This document shows positions 7,504-15,485 of a DNA stretch of 33,325 nucleotides, in pieces. Below the pieces are notes generated by a model. The model saw only the letters and a program-made list of their open reading frames with translations, had not been told where the DNA came from and did no database searches. The first letter of the stretch is position 1. Each line of letters begins with the position of its first letter. The stretch comes from Acholeplasmataceae bacterium (GTDB taxonomy: Bacteria > Bacillota > Negativicutes > Acidaminococcales > Acidaminococcaceae). Position numbers and translations under genes: made by a program. The stretch lies in contig JAAYVM010000178.1 in assembly GCA_012517145.1 (NCBI GenBank), positions 1 through 33,325 on the forward strand, read 5' to 3'.

Positions 7504-8655
7504 TCAAATTACGTGGTTTTCTTTTAGCCTGGTAATCTCTTCTGCAGTATAGCCGAGACTTTTCAAAATTTCTTCTCGGTGCTCACCTAATCTTGGTGCC
7601 CTCCGATCAATTGCTCCCGGCGTTGCGGAAAGTTTGATGGCCGGTTGTAGATACTTAATTTCACCTATATCCTCATCTCTTACGCCGATCATGCCACTTT
7701 CCGAAGTTAGCTCGCTATTTAGTGCTTCAGCAAGACTGCAGACCGGGGTAACGCAAAAATCTCTGTCGTCAATTAATGCAAGCCACTCCTGCTGTGTCTT
7801 CAGTAAGAAAACTTCTGCCAGCGCTTGTCCCAGTTCCTCGCCATGAGCAAAATCAAACTGCCTGTTTCCCAAGTCATCGCGGCCAATTAAACGGCAGAGT
7901 TCCTGCCAGAATTTCGGTTCAATCGTTCCCACCGTAAGATATTTGCCATCCTTAGTCTTATATATATTGTAGTAATGGGCAATTCTACCGAATGGTTCTG
8001 CACCCGTTTCCTGACAGCCCCACAAACTGCTGACAGCCGTAGCCTCCATGCTGAGGGCTGTGTTGTAAAGAGAAACATCAACGTATTGCCCCCGGCCCGT
8101 TCTTTCCCGTGCGAATAAAGCCAGTAAAATACCGCTGACCGCATTCATACTGCCGCCAAGAGCCGAAACTTGGATATCGGCAACGCACGCACTGCCTACA
8201 TCGTCTAAAGAAGTAATGCCGGCAAGCCCCACGATATTCAGATCGTGAGCCGGTTTATGCTTATATTTTCCCGTCTGTCCAAAGCCTGTTATTGAGCAAT
8301 AAACAAGGCGTGGATTTTCTTTGCTTATAGTTTCGTAATCAAGACCAAGTTTTGCCATGAAGCCTGGGCGAAAACCTTCAAGAACTACATCGGCCGTCAA
8401 AATTAATTTGTGCAGGATGCTTTTGCCTGCCTCCGTACGCAAATCAATTGCCATCCCTTTTTTATTACGATTGAGAGCCAGATGCCAATAACTCATATCC
8501 TTCTCTTTTTGGGGAATAAATTGTCTGGTATTATCGCCAGCTATGTCATCAATTTTAATTACTTCAGCGCCAAAATCTCCAAGCATCATACCGCAGTACT
8601 GGCCGGGCAGCCATTTGGAAAGATCTATGACTTTGATACCTTCTAAAGCTTTCAT
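7504..8655 (-). CDS. Class III CoA-transferase / acyl-CoA racemase family
   Basis: The 383-residue protein is of the CaiB/BaiF family, which either moves CoA between organic acids or epimerises 2-methylacyl-CoA esters. It starts MKALEGIKVIDLSKWLPGQY, carries VVLEGFRPGFMAKLGLDYE and CSITGFGQTG, the AHDLN motif whose Asp is the usual catalytic residue, and GRGQYVDVSLYNTAL. The AHDLN-x-x-GLAG version and the length (383, nearer 360-380 than 400-430) point slightly to the alpha-methylacyl-CoA racemase branch, but substrate cannot be read from sequence. The start at 8655 is chosen because AGGAGG lies 6 bases upstream; a longer in-frame version from 8691 lacks a site. It is divergent from thiW across a 141-bp gap and is followed by the M48 gene. 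Confidence 0.88.
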   Translation of the reverse strand: MKALEGIKVIDLSKWLPGQYCGMMLGDFGAEVIKIDDIAGDNTRQFIPQKEKDMSYWHLALNRNKKGMAIDLRTEAGKSILHKLILTADVVLEGFRPGFMAKLGLDYETISKENPRLVYCSITGFGQTGKYKHKPAHDLNIVGLAGITSLDDVGSACVADIQVSALGGSMNAVSGILLALFARERTGRGQYVDVSLYNTALSMEATAVSSLWGCQETGAEPFGRIAHYYNIYKTKDGKYLTVGTIEPKFWQELCRLIGRDDLGNRQFDFAHGEELGQALAEVFLLKTQQEWLALIDDRDFCVTPVCSLAEALNSELTSESGMIGVRDEDIGEIKYLQPAIKLSATPGAIDRRAPRLGEHREEILKSLGYTAEEITRLKENHVI

Positions 8656-8736
8656 CTGTTTCCTCCTGCTGAAATTCTGTTCCAAAAACAATTATCTTAG
8701 TAACCATTCTACATAAATCAGCTTTTCCCTTTTCGG

Positions 8737-8765
8737 TTGCAGGACATTTTTAAGCGTGTTATGAT
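8737..8765 (+). promoter_or_regulatory. Sigma-70-type promoter of thiW
   Basis: TTGCAG at 8737-8742, a 17-bp spacer, then TATGAT at 8760-8765: five of six consensus bases in each... -10 box and four in the -35 box, with ideal spacing. Transcription would start near 8772 and give a ~25-nt leader, too short for a thiamin pyrophosphate riboswitch. Confidence 0.65.
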
Positions 8766-8796
8766 AGTTATAATCTGAAAAAGCGAGGTCCTTGAT

Positions 8797-9312
8797 ATGT
8801 CTGTACAGCGTTTAACTTTAGCAGCCCTACTTATTGCCATCGGTACACTTAGTGCGCATATATTTTATATTCCGGCCGGCGTTTCGAAATGTTTTCCTGT
8901 TCAGCACGCTATTAATGTGCTGGCCGCAGTTATTCTTGGTCCAAGCTACGGCGTGACCATCGCCTTTGTCATCTCGCTCCTGCGCAACCTTTTAGGCTTT
9001 GGTTCTTTGCTGGCCTTCCCCGGCAGCATGATAGGCGCCTTTCTTGCCGGCATCATGTATGCCCGTTTCGGCAACCTGAAAGCAGCGATGTTTGGTGAAA
9101 TTGTCGGCACCGGTCTGATTGGCGGCCTTATCTCCTTCCCGATTGCCTATTACATAATGGGTAAAGCAACTGTTGCCTGGTTCTTTATTCCGCCTTTCCT
9201 GGTCAGCACAATTGGCGGCAGCATCATTGCCGGACTCCTGATCAGAAGTGGTGTGCTCAGCGGCATCTCTTCCGCGCTGCTGCCTTTGAAAAAACATAAA
9301 AACAACATGTAA
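8797..9312 (+). CDS. thiW: ThiW, ECF transporter S component (thiazole)
   Basis: The 171-residue protein is very hydrophobic with about five to six membrane helices. It shows the ThiW signature: PVQHAINVLAAVILGPSYG (residues ~35-52), SLLRNLLGFGS and LLAFPGSMIGAFLAG. ThiW is the substrate-binding S subunit of an energy-coupling-factor importer, assigned to the thiazole moiety of thiamin. No ECF core genes (EcfA, EcfA', EcfT) are near, as expected for a group II S component that shares one core made elsewhere. The ATG at 8797 has GAGGT 9 bases upstream and a good promoter 32 bp upstream. No thi-box riboswitch is visible, unusual for thiamin genes. The next small membrane-protein gene is 11 bp downstream in the same unit. 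Confidence 0.85.
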   Translation: MSVQRLTLAALLIAIGTLSAHIFYIPAGVSKCFPVQHAINVLAAVILGPSYGVTIAFVISLLRNLLGFGSLLAFPGSMIGAFLAGIMYARFGNLKAAMFGEIVGTGLIGGLISFPIAYYIMGKATVAWFFIPPFLVSTIGGSIIAGLLIRSGVLSGISSALLPLKKHKNNM

Positions 9313-9323
9313 GCGAGGTTACT

Positions 9324-9608
9324 ATGCTTGATGAAGTTGCATCCCAAATACTTTATGCTTTAAGTGGATTCTTGTTTGGTATTTTTTCCTGCCGTTACGG
9401 TACCATTTCAACAAACAGGATGAAAGCAGCGTTTGCAGAAAAAGGCTTTACCCCAGCCTTTCTATTGTCAGCAATACCAAGTCTTATCTTTCTTGTAATC
9501 GCTGTCTTCCTCTTTCCCATCTGGATGTCCACACGCACTGAAATTGGTGCCTTTGTTTATATGGCAACTTTTATTTATTATACTGCACGTAACAGACGCA
9601 AAAAATAA
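9324..9608 (+). CDS. Small membrane protein of unknown function
   Basis: The 94-residue protein is predicted to have three membrane helices (about residues 8-25, 44-64, 72-88) and a basic C-terminal tail (ARNRRKK), so the tail is probably cytoplasmic. I do not recognise a family. GCGAGGTTACTATG gives a good ribosome binding site, almost the same as that of thiW. It lies 11 bp after thiW and directly before a strong terminator, so it is the last gene of the thiW transcript. A role linked to thiazole uptake is possible from position only. Confidence 0.65.
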   Translation: MLDEVASQILYALSGFLFGIFSCRYGTISTNRMKAAFAEKGFTPAFLLSAIPSLIFLVIAVFLFPIWMSTRTEIGAFVYMATFIYYTARNRRKK

Positions 9609-9637
9609 CGGTACTTTCCGAGTACCGTTATTTTTTT
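9601..9637 (+). terminator. Strong rho-independent terminator after thiW unit
   Basis: Stem AAAAATAACGGTACT (9601-9615) pairs with AGTACCGTTATTTTT (9621-9635) around a TTCCG loop and continues into T bases. The stem begins within the last codons of the small membrane-protein gene. Confidence 0.9.
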
Positions 9638-9674
9638 ATTGATTTTAGAATTCCTCTATTACACTTTATAGTTG

Positions 9675-9680
9675 TATAAT
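9675..9680 (+). promoter_or_regulatory. Possible -10 box of the patatin-sbcDC unit
   Basis: A consensus TATAAT 31 bp before the patatin start codon and just after the thiW terminator. No good -35 hexamer is seen at 16-18 bp, so this is a weak assignment. Confidence 0.35.
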
Positions 9681-9711
9681 TGAAGCATCAGGTTAAAAGG
9701 AGTATTGCTCT

Positions 9712-10569
9712 ATGACTATGTTAGATAATGTTGGTCTTGTTCTGGAAGGCGGTGGGATGCGCGGTATGTTCTCCGCCGGCGTTTTCGAGGCATTTATGCA
9801 GGGTGATATCGAATTTCCTTATGCTACTGCTGTTTCGGCAGGAGCCTGCAATGTTGTTTCGTATCTTTCCAGGCAACCAATGCGCACAAGAAAAATCATC
9901 ACCGATTATGTCGCTGATCCCCGCTACTGCAGTGTTCGCAACCTGCTGCGTGATGGTTCGCTCTTTAATTTTGACTTCATTCTGAAAGAAATACCGCAAA
10001 AGCTGCTGCCCTTCGACTACGAGGCTTTCCGCCAATCCTCCTGCAATCTCTATGTCGGTGCCACTGACTGCAACACAGGCGAAGTCATCTGGTTCCCGAA
10101 AGAAACCATGGGTGATGATTTCGAACCTCTTCGCGCATCTTCTTCCTTGCCCTTTCTGGCACCTGTAGTACACTTTCAGGGTTATGAACTGATGGATGGT
10201 GGGCTTGCTGATCCGATACCGGTTGAAAAAGCGATGGCTGATGGTCACGAACGCAATGTCATCGTACTGACCCGTAATCCTGGTTATTACAGTACCGAGA
10301 ATTACCCAATCTGGCTTTTGAAACTTTGGTATGCTAAATACCCTAAGCTAATTGAAATAATCAGAACTCGTTCTGAAAACTATAACAGGCAGATGGCGCT
10401 CGCCGAGCAATTGGAAAAAGATGGCAAAGCTGTAGTCATCCGCCCGTTGGAACCCCTCACCATCGGAAGACTTGACCGCAAACCGCAAGAATTATTGAAA
10501 CTACACGACCATGGGATAGAATGTGGTTTGGCTTTGCTGGAAAATATTCGCCGTCTGGCGCAAAAATAA
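9712..10569 (+). CDS. Patatin-like phospholipase family protein
   Basis: The 285-residue protein has the features of the bacterial patatin fold (YjjU-like): oxyanion loop EGGGMRGMFSAGV at about residues 11-23, the nucleophile elbow AVSAGA (the Gly of G-x-S-x-G is Ala here, as is common in this group), and the catalytic Asp in LMDGGLADPIPV. Such proteins hydrolyse acyl esters of lipids; the natural substrate of this branch is not established. No signal peptide is visible, so it is cytoplasmic. AAGGAG at 9697-9702 sets the start at 9712; ATG at 9718 is possible. sbcD follows after 13 bp, so it heads the patatin-sbcD-sbcC-flavin reductase run. Confidence 0.9.
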   Translation: MTMLDNVGLVLEGGGMRGMFSAGVFEAFMQGDIEFPYATAVSAGACNVVSYLSRQPMRTRKIITDYVADPRYCSVRNLLRDGSLFNFDFILKEIPQKLLPFDYEAFRQSSCNLYVGATDCNTGEVIWFPKETMGDDFEPLRASSSLPFLAPVVHFQGYELMDGGLADPIPVEKAMADGHERNVIVLTRNPGYYSTENYPIWLLKLWYAKYPKLIEIIRTRSENYNRQMALAEQLEKDGKAVVIRPLEPLTIGRLDRKPQELLKLHDHGIECGLALLENIRRLAQK

Positions 10570-10582
10570 AGGAGTCCCCATT

Positions 10583-11725
10583 ATGCGTTTTTTGCACACA
10601 TCTGATTGGCATCTGGGCCGCATTTTTCACGGTCTGCATATGACGGAGGAACAAACATCAGTGCTCAGACAATTAGTTGAACTTGCGATAGACCGCAAGG
10701 TTGATGCCGTCCTGATTGCCGGTGACATCTATGATAGAGCCGTTCCGCCAACACAGGCCGTTTCGTTGCTTGACGAAACCCTTTCCTGCTTGATCAAGAA
10801 ACACAAGATACCTGTAATTATGATTGCGGGTAATCACGATAACCCGGAGCGCCTGGCCTTCGGTCAGTCACTTTTGGCAGAACAAAACCTTTATATTTTT
10901 GGGCCTGTCACTAAAGATGCGACACCCGTTATCCTTCATGATGAATTCGGGCCGGTCTATTTTGCTCCGCTTACCTACGCCGAGCCATTGGTAGCCGCTG
11001 AAGCAGCCGAGAAAGAAATCACTACTCATGAAGAAGCACTCCAGTGGCAGGTCAGCAGCATGTTGGCACAGATTCCGGAGAATGCCCGCACAGTTGCCCT
11101 CGCCCATGTTTTTTTGACAGGCGGTATGGAATCTCCGGACAGCGAGCGTCCTCTTTCCGTCGGCGGTGCGAGTACTGTTGGCATTGAAAACTTCGCAGCC
11201 TTCAATTATACTGCCCTCGGTCATCTCCACGCCTGCCAGACGGGCGACAACAAAGTCCGTTACAGTGGCTCGCTTTTGAAATATTCCTTTAACGAAGTTA
11301 ACCAGACCAAAGGTGTACATATAGTTGACCTGGATGCTGAAGGCGCTATCTCGGTAGAAACGGTAAGTTTTACGCCAACTCACGATTTGGCCTGTCTGCG
11401 CGGCACTTTTGATGATTTGCTGAAGAACCCCCGGCAGGAGCTTACTCAGCATTTTCTGCAGGTTACGCTGGAAGACGAGCACCCGATTCTCGATGCCAAA
11501 TATCGTCTGGAACAAGTCTATCCGCATATTCTGCACCTTGAATATTCCCGCCTGCAAAAATTAAGCACTGATAGTATCCAGTCCGGGAGCCATCAAAAAC
11601 TCGGTGTCAAAGAACTTTTTACCAGCTTTTTTGAACAGATAAGCGAACGTTCCCTGACAGAAGCCGAAACCACGATACTAAATGCCGCCATTGATGAAGC
11701 AGCCCAGACAGAAAGGCGGTCCTAG
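10583..11725 (+). CDS. sbcD: SbcD, nuclease subunit of SbcCD
   Basis: The 380-residue protein is the Mre11-type metallophosphoesterase subunit of SbcCD, which cuts hairpins and blocked DNA ends. The phosphoesterase motifs are in order: SDWHLGR (7-13), GDIYDRAVPP, GNHDNPERL, then AHVFLTG and the metal motif GHLHACQ. The C-terminal part supplies the capping and SbcC-binding region. The start at 10583 is preferred over an upstream in-frame ATG at 10523, which lies inside the patatin gene, because AAAGGAG lies 8 bases before it and MRFLHTSDWHLG is the standard N-terminus. It is followed after 2 bp by sbcC, indicating translational coupling. Confidence 0.96.
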   Translation: MRFLHTSDWHLGRIFHGLHMTEEQTSVLRQLVELAIDRKVDAVLIAGDIYDRAVPPTQAVSLLDETLSCLIKKHKIPVIMIAGNHDNPERLAFGQSLLAEQNLYIFGPVTKDATPVILHDEFGPVYFAPLTYAEPLVAAEAAEKEITTHEEALQWQVSSMLAQIPENARTVALAHVFLTGGMESPDSERPLSVGGASTVGIENFAAFNYTALGHLHACQTGDNKVRYSGSLLKYSFNEVNQTKGVHIVDLDAEGAISVETVSFTPTHDLACLRGTFDDLLKNPRQELTQHFLQVTLEDEHPILDAKYRLEQVYPHILHLEYSRLQKLSTDSIQSGSHQKLGVKELFTSFFEQISERSLTEAETTILNAAIDEAAQTERRS

Positions 11726-11727
11726 CG

Positions 11728-14328
11728 ATGAAACCTCTGAAACTTATCATGAATGCCTTTGGTGCTTATGCTGAAGAACAAATTGTCGATTTCTCGCTTC
11801 TGGGCGACAAGACTTTCTTTTTGATTCACGGGCCTACCGGTGCCGGCAAAACAACCATCCTGGACGCTATTTCCTTTGCCCTTTACGGGACGGCCAGCGG
11901 TGACTTGCGCGAGAGCAAAAACCTGCGCAGCGACTATGCACCTCCTTCAGCCAAAACACAGGTTGACTTTACCTTCCGTTCCGGCAGCAAAAACTATGAG
12001 GTGGTACGTTCCCCAGAACAGGAAGTTGCCAAACTGCGCGGCGAAGGCACTCGTAAAATACCGGCGGCCGCTGCCCTCTATGAAATTAGCGGCGATGAAA
12101 GAAATATTATCGCTTCCGGCATCAACGATGTAACAAAACAAGTGGAAACCATTCTAGGTTTCAAGGCTGAACAATTTTGTCAGATCGTACTTTTGCCCCA
12201 AGGCGAATTCCGTCGCTTCCTGATTGCTGAATCCAAAGACCGCAAAAGCATCCTCGAAACTTTATTCAAGACAGGCATTTACCGCCAGATTGAGCAACTT
12301 CTTTCCGACAAGAGCAAGCAAATCGAGCGTGAATATGATGACCTGAAAAAGGAGCGCAGTTATCTGCTGGAAACCGCTGCCTGCGAAAATAAGGAAGCTC
12401 TGCTGGCAAAAAAAGATTGCTATTTATCTGAGCAAAAAACTTTACAAATCGATCTAGCCTCTGCCCAAAAAGCCTTTGAACAGGCCAAAGCCGCCCACCA
12501 GGCTGCCCAGACTTTAGCAGCCGCTTTTGCCGAAGTGGAAACGGCAGCGAAAGCGCATGCAATACTCGCCGGACAGGCTGATGAAATAAAAAACAAAAGG
12601 ACTATTTTGGAAAACGCTGAACGTGCGTCTTTAGTCGAACCATATTATTTTGCCTTTCAGAAAACCTATCAAAAGCAAACTGAAGCTTCTGAACAAAATA
12701 CGAAGAAACAGGCTTTGCTGAGGGAGGCTGAGCAAAAAGCCTGCCTCTTGCAAGAAAGGCTCGACGTAAGTCTACCGGCTAATGTGCCGAACATAGCTGA
12801 TGCGCTGCAGGAGCTGCTGACTACAACCATTACAGATATCCAAAAGGCCAAAAATGCGAATGCTGTTTATGATAAATTAGCTAGAACAGAAGACGCTGTT
12901 AAAAAATCCGAGAAGAAAATACTTGTTTGTGCACAGGAATTAAAACAAACGCAAGCAAGCGAAACAGCAGCAAAAGAAGAATTAAAAAGGCTGCGGGATT
13001 TACAAATCAAGTCTCTGGCCAGCCATCTGGCTGTCGATTTACACGAAGGCATACCTTGCCCTGTCTGCGGTTCAACTACGCATCCCCTACCGGCTGCTAG
13101 TACAGCTTTAACAGAAATAAATATGGAAGACGGCGAGAAAAATCTGTATGCCGCTCAGCAAGCCGTAATTAGTGCCAGCGGTGCTTATAAAGCAATCGAA
13201 GCACAGCTTAAAGAACAGCAAGAGCAACTATTGGCTTTGCAAGTAGAATATTCATCTTATCCTTTTAGTACTAAGGAAGAATTAGTAAGATTCCTGCAAA
13301 CACTGGAAAACAAGCAACATACTTTGCAAACCTTGCAAAAAGAGCATAATGAGCTACAGTTACTACTGACCCGTACAGCAGCCGATGCCGCAAGTGCAGG
13401 GAAATATTTAGCAGAAGCCGAAACCGCTTTTCAAGAAAGTCGCGAAGAATACAAAAATCGTCTTGGCGACAATGGTTTTACCGATCAATCCGCCTTCCTG
13501 GCTGCACGCCGACCAGCAGCGGAACAAACCAGCCTGAAGCAGGAAGTTTCTAGTTACGAACAGCGGCTGGTAGCTGCCAAAGACAGATTGACCAGAGCCC
13601 AATCAGCAATTGATGGCAAAGAGTTGCCAAACCTGACTGAATTTGCCGCCGCTGAAAACAAAGCTGCCGAAGTGCAGCAAGAACTCAGTAACCGTTTTGC
13701 CGTCCTTGCCAAAGACATCCTGCAAATCACTGAGCTGTTGACCAAGCTGGAAAAACTGGAAGAACGCAGTAAAACGCTGGAAGAAATTTACAAAAATACC
13801 AGCAGCCTGGCGCAATGTGCTCAAGGCAATAACTCCAAAAGACTTACCTTCTCCGGTTTTGTCCTGCAGTCAATCCTTGATGATGTCCTGCAAGCAGCCA
13901 ATATGCGCTTAACACATATGAGCCGCGGTCGTTACACTCTTTCCCGTCTCGATGAAGTTACGGACGCCCGCCGCGAAAGTGGACTCAGTATAGAAGTCAT
14001 GGATAGCTTCACCGGCATCTCCCGTCCGGTCAAAACACTTTCCGGCGGTGAAATTTTCCTGGCTTCCCTTTCGCTGGCCCTCGGTCTCTCTGACGTCGTT
14101 CAGGCCTATGCCGGTGGCATCAGACTTGACACGATTCTGGTTGATGAAGGTTTTGGCAGCCTCGACCCCGAATCTCTTGATATGGCAATCCGCACGCTGA
14201 CTGATTTGCAAAAAGGCGGCCGCCTGGTCGGAATTATTTCCCACGTTGCCGAATTGAAAGAGCGTATCAGCACCAGACTGGAAATAACGCCTGGGCCACG
14301 TGGCAGCAGTGCAAGTTTCAGAATCTGA
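11728..14328 (+). CDS. sbcC: SbcC, ATPase subunit of SbcCD
   Basis: The 866-residue protein is a Rad50/SMC-type ATPase that partners SbcD. Walker A is GPTGAGKTT at 35-43. Long coiled-coil arms (about 180-430 and 470-720, rich in Glu, Lys, Gln, Ala) meet at a zinc hook, CPVC at 444-447. The ABC signature LSGGE is at 771-775 and Walker B with catalytic Glu is in [11 protein letters not shown] near 803-813. Length is shorter than the ~1,050 residues of the E. coli protein, fitting the Firmicute form with shorter arms. TAG of sbcD and ATG of sbcC are 2 bp apart. The flavin reductase-rubredoxin gene starts 20 bp after the stop. Confidence 0.96.
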   Translation: MKPLKLIMNAFGAYAEEQIVDFSLLGDKTFFLIHGPTGAGKTTILDAISFALYGTASGDLRESKNLRSDYAPPSAKTQVDFTFRSGSKNYEVVRSPEQEVAKLRGEGTRKIPAAAALYEISGDERNIIASGINDVTKQVETILGFKAEQFCQIVLLPQGEFRRFLIAESKDRKSILETLFKTGIYRQIEQLLSDKSKQIEREYDDLKKERSYLLETAACENKEALLAKKDCYLSEQKTLQIDLASAQKAFEQAKAAHQAAQTLAAAFAEVETAAKAHAILAGQADEIKNKRTILENAERASLVEPYYFAFQKTYQKQTEASEQNTKKQALLREAEQKACLLQERLDVSLPANVPNIADALQELLTTTITDIQKAKNANAVYDKLARTEDAVKKSEKKILVCAQELKQTQASETAAKEELKRLRDLQIKSLASHLAVDLHEGIPCPVCGSTTHPLPAASTALTEINMEDGEKNLYAAQQAVISASGAYKAIEAQLKEQQEQLLALQVEYSSYPFSTKEELVRFLQTLENKQHTLQTLQKEHNELQLLLTRTAADAASAGKYLAEAETAFQESREEYKNRLGDNGFTDQSAFLAARRPAAEQTSLKQEVSSYEQRLVAAKDRLTRAQSAIDGKELPNLTEFAAAENKAAEVQQELSNRFAVLAKDILQITELLTKLEKLEERSKTLEEIYKNTSSLAQCAQGNNSKRLTFSGFVLQSILDDVLQAANMRLTHMSRGRYTLSRLDEVTDARRESGLSIEVMDSFTGISRPVKTLSGGEIFLASLSLALGLSDVVQAYAGGIRLDTILVDEGFGSLDPESLDMAIRTLTDLQKGGRLVGIISHVAELKERISTRLEITPGPRGSSASFRI

Positions 14329-14348
14329 ATCCGAAAGGAGCTTTAAAA

Positions 14349-14975
14349 ATGGATACAAGTGCAATGTTTAATCTTACCTACGGCCTGTTTATCGCCTCTG
14401 TTGAGCTGGATGGCAGGAAGAACGCCTGCATAATCAACACAGCTATTCAGACAACCTCCGAACCCTGCTGTATGACGGTAACCATGCAAAAATCAAACCT
14501 GACAACCGAGATGATTCTCAAAAAATGGAACTTCTCCATTTCCATTATTGCCCAAACCTGCCCTTTGGAAATGATCAAAAATTTTGGTTTACGCAGCGGA
14601 CGCGAATGTGATAAATTTGCCGGCGTAAAATGCGAAATTGACAACAATGGTAACCCATACTTCACTAAGGATATGCTCGCCTTTATGAGCGTTGACGTAT
14701 CCTCAGTCATTGATCTTGGCACTCATTATCTTTTCGTCTGCAAAGTAGCTGAAGCCGAAAAGCTTGAAAGCGGCAAACCTATGACTTACGCTGATTACCG
14801 CACATTAAAAGCCGGCGGCTCCTTAGAACTAACCGCACCCCAGCCGGCAAAGAAAACTTATTTCTGTTCCGTCTGCCATTACGTTTATGACGGTGCCACT
14901 CCCTTTGAAGACCTGCCGGATGACTATGTCTGTCCAATCTGCGGTAAGCCAAAATCGTTCTTTATAACTGAATAA
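14349..14975 (+). CDS. Flavin reductase-rubredoxin fusion (Hrb-like)
   Basis: The 208-residue protein joins an N-terminal FMN-binding split-barrel flavin reductase domain (about 1-155; [21 protein letters not shown], then [14 protein letters not shown]) to a C-terminal rubredoxin (about 170-208) with CSVC and CPIC, the four ligands of one iron, and the usual YDG and DLPDDYVCP around them. This is the layout of high-molecular-weight rubredoxin (Hrb) described in anaerobes such as Moorella, which passes electrons from NAD(P)H to flavodiiron proteins that reduce NO or oxygen. No flavodiiron gene is in this window. AAAGGAG lies 9 bases before the ATG. It is 20 bp downstream of sbcC, so probably the last gene of that transcript; no clear terminator follows. 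Confidence 0.9.
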   Translation: MDTSAMFNLTYGLFIASVELDGRKNACIINTAIQTTSEPCCMTVTMQKSNLTTEMILKKWNFSISIIAQTCPLEMIKNFGLRSGRECDKFAGVKCEIDNNGNPYFTKDMLAFMSVDVSSVIDLGTHYLFVCKVAEAEKLESGKPMTYADYRTLKAGGSLELTAPQPAKKTYFCSVCHYVYDGATPFEDLPDDYVCPICGKPKSFFITE

Positions 14976-15104
14976 ATTTGTAGACGTATGAAATTCGGCA
15001 ATGCCAATCTTATACTCAACAGCTGGCATATACTCTTCTACTAGTTGGCACCAATAGTCAGCTTGTATCATTTCTGCACTTTGATAAATAGTGTCATAAA
15101 CCAC

Positions 15105-15133
15105 TTGACAAGTTTACGTATTTATATGACAAT
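15105..15133 (+). promoter_or_regulatory. Candidate promoter with overlapping dyad
   Basis: TTGACA at 15105-15110 and GACAAT at 15128-15133 are 17 bp apart. The -10 box is embedded in the symmetrical TGACAATGTCA (15127-15137), and TGTCA at 15092 adds a further half-site. If used, the tpsB leader would be about 345 nt. Another weaker -10 (TATATT near 15391) lies closer to the gene. Confidence 0.35.
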
Positions 15134-15405
15134 GTCACTAGGTTACAAGGTATGTTCTTGTCGAAAAGTATTTTTGGCAATTATATCTTTGCTTTTTTGA
15201 ATTCCAGCTATTTAAAGATTTTTTCAAAAAATGAATGTTTTCTAGAAACTATTTTATTCAAAAAATTGTAATCATTAACAAAAAATGTTGGCAAGTAATT
15301 GTTATTATATGGTTACTCTTTTTTGGTAAAAATAATGCAAAATCAGTAATATTTATGTTTATCTTCTGTTTTTCTGATAATATTTACCATTATATATTGA
15401 GTATA

Positions 15406-15419
15406 TGACTGATCGGTCA
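15406..15419. promoter_or_regulatory. TetR-style dyad upstream of tpsB
   Basis: TGACTGATCGGTCA is symmetrical except for one central pair (TGAC-x-GATC-x-GTCA). Length, GATC core and GACYGATC-type arms are like operators bound by TetR-family dimers. It sits about 67 bp before the tpsB ribosome binding site. No TetR gene is in the window. Confidence 0.4.
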
Positions 15420-15485
15420 ATCTTCATCTACACCATATTACTGTAATTGTTTAAAAATCATCTATAAATAGGAGTGGTTATTTTC

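Larger units (their letters stand above)
14976..15485. other. AT-rich regulatory gap before the secretion pair
   Basis: About 510 bases with no credible gene. A minus-strand open frame across 14829-15104 overlaps the rubredoxin end and shows no start signal or known motif. The gap carries a cluster of TGACA/TGTCA half-sites (15092-15137), a TTGACA-type promoter candidate, and a near-perfect dyad at 15406-15419. Composition falls sharply after 15,140, which suits a regulated promoter region and long leader for tpsB. No riboswitch fold was recognised. Confidence 0.55.

Noticed and set aside
13909-14364. Long minus-strand frames opposite sbcC and other high-scoring genes (for example also 10868-11557 and 9721-10248)
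   Set aside because: They are shadows of strongly conserved coding genes and lack start signals.
14829-15104. A 91-residue minus-strand open frame overlapping the rubredoxin end
   Set aside because: It is largely antisense to a well-supported gene, has no ribosome binding site and no recognisable motif.
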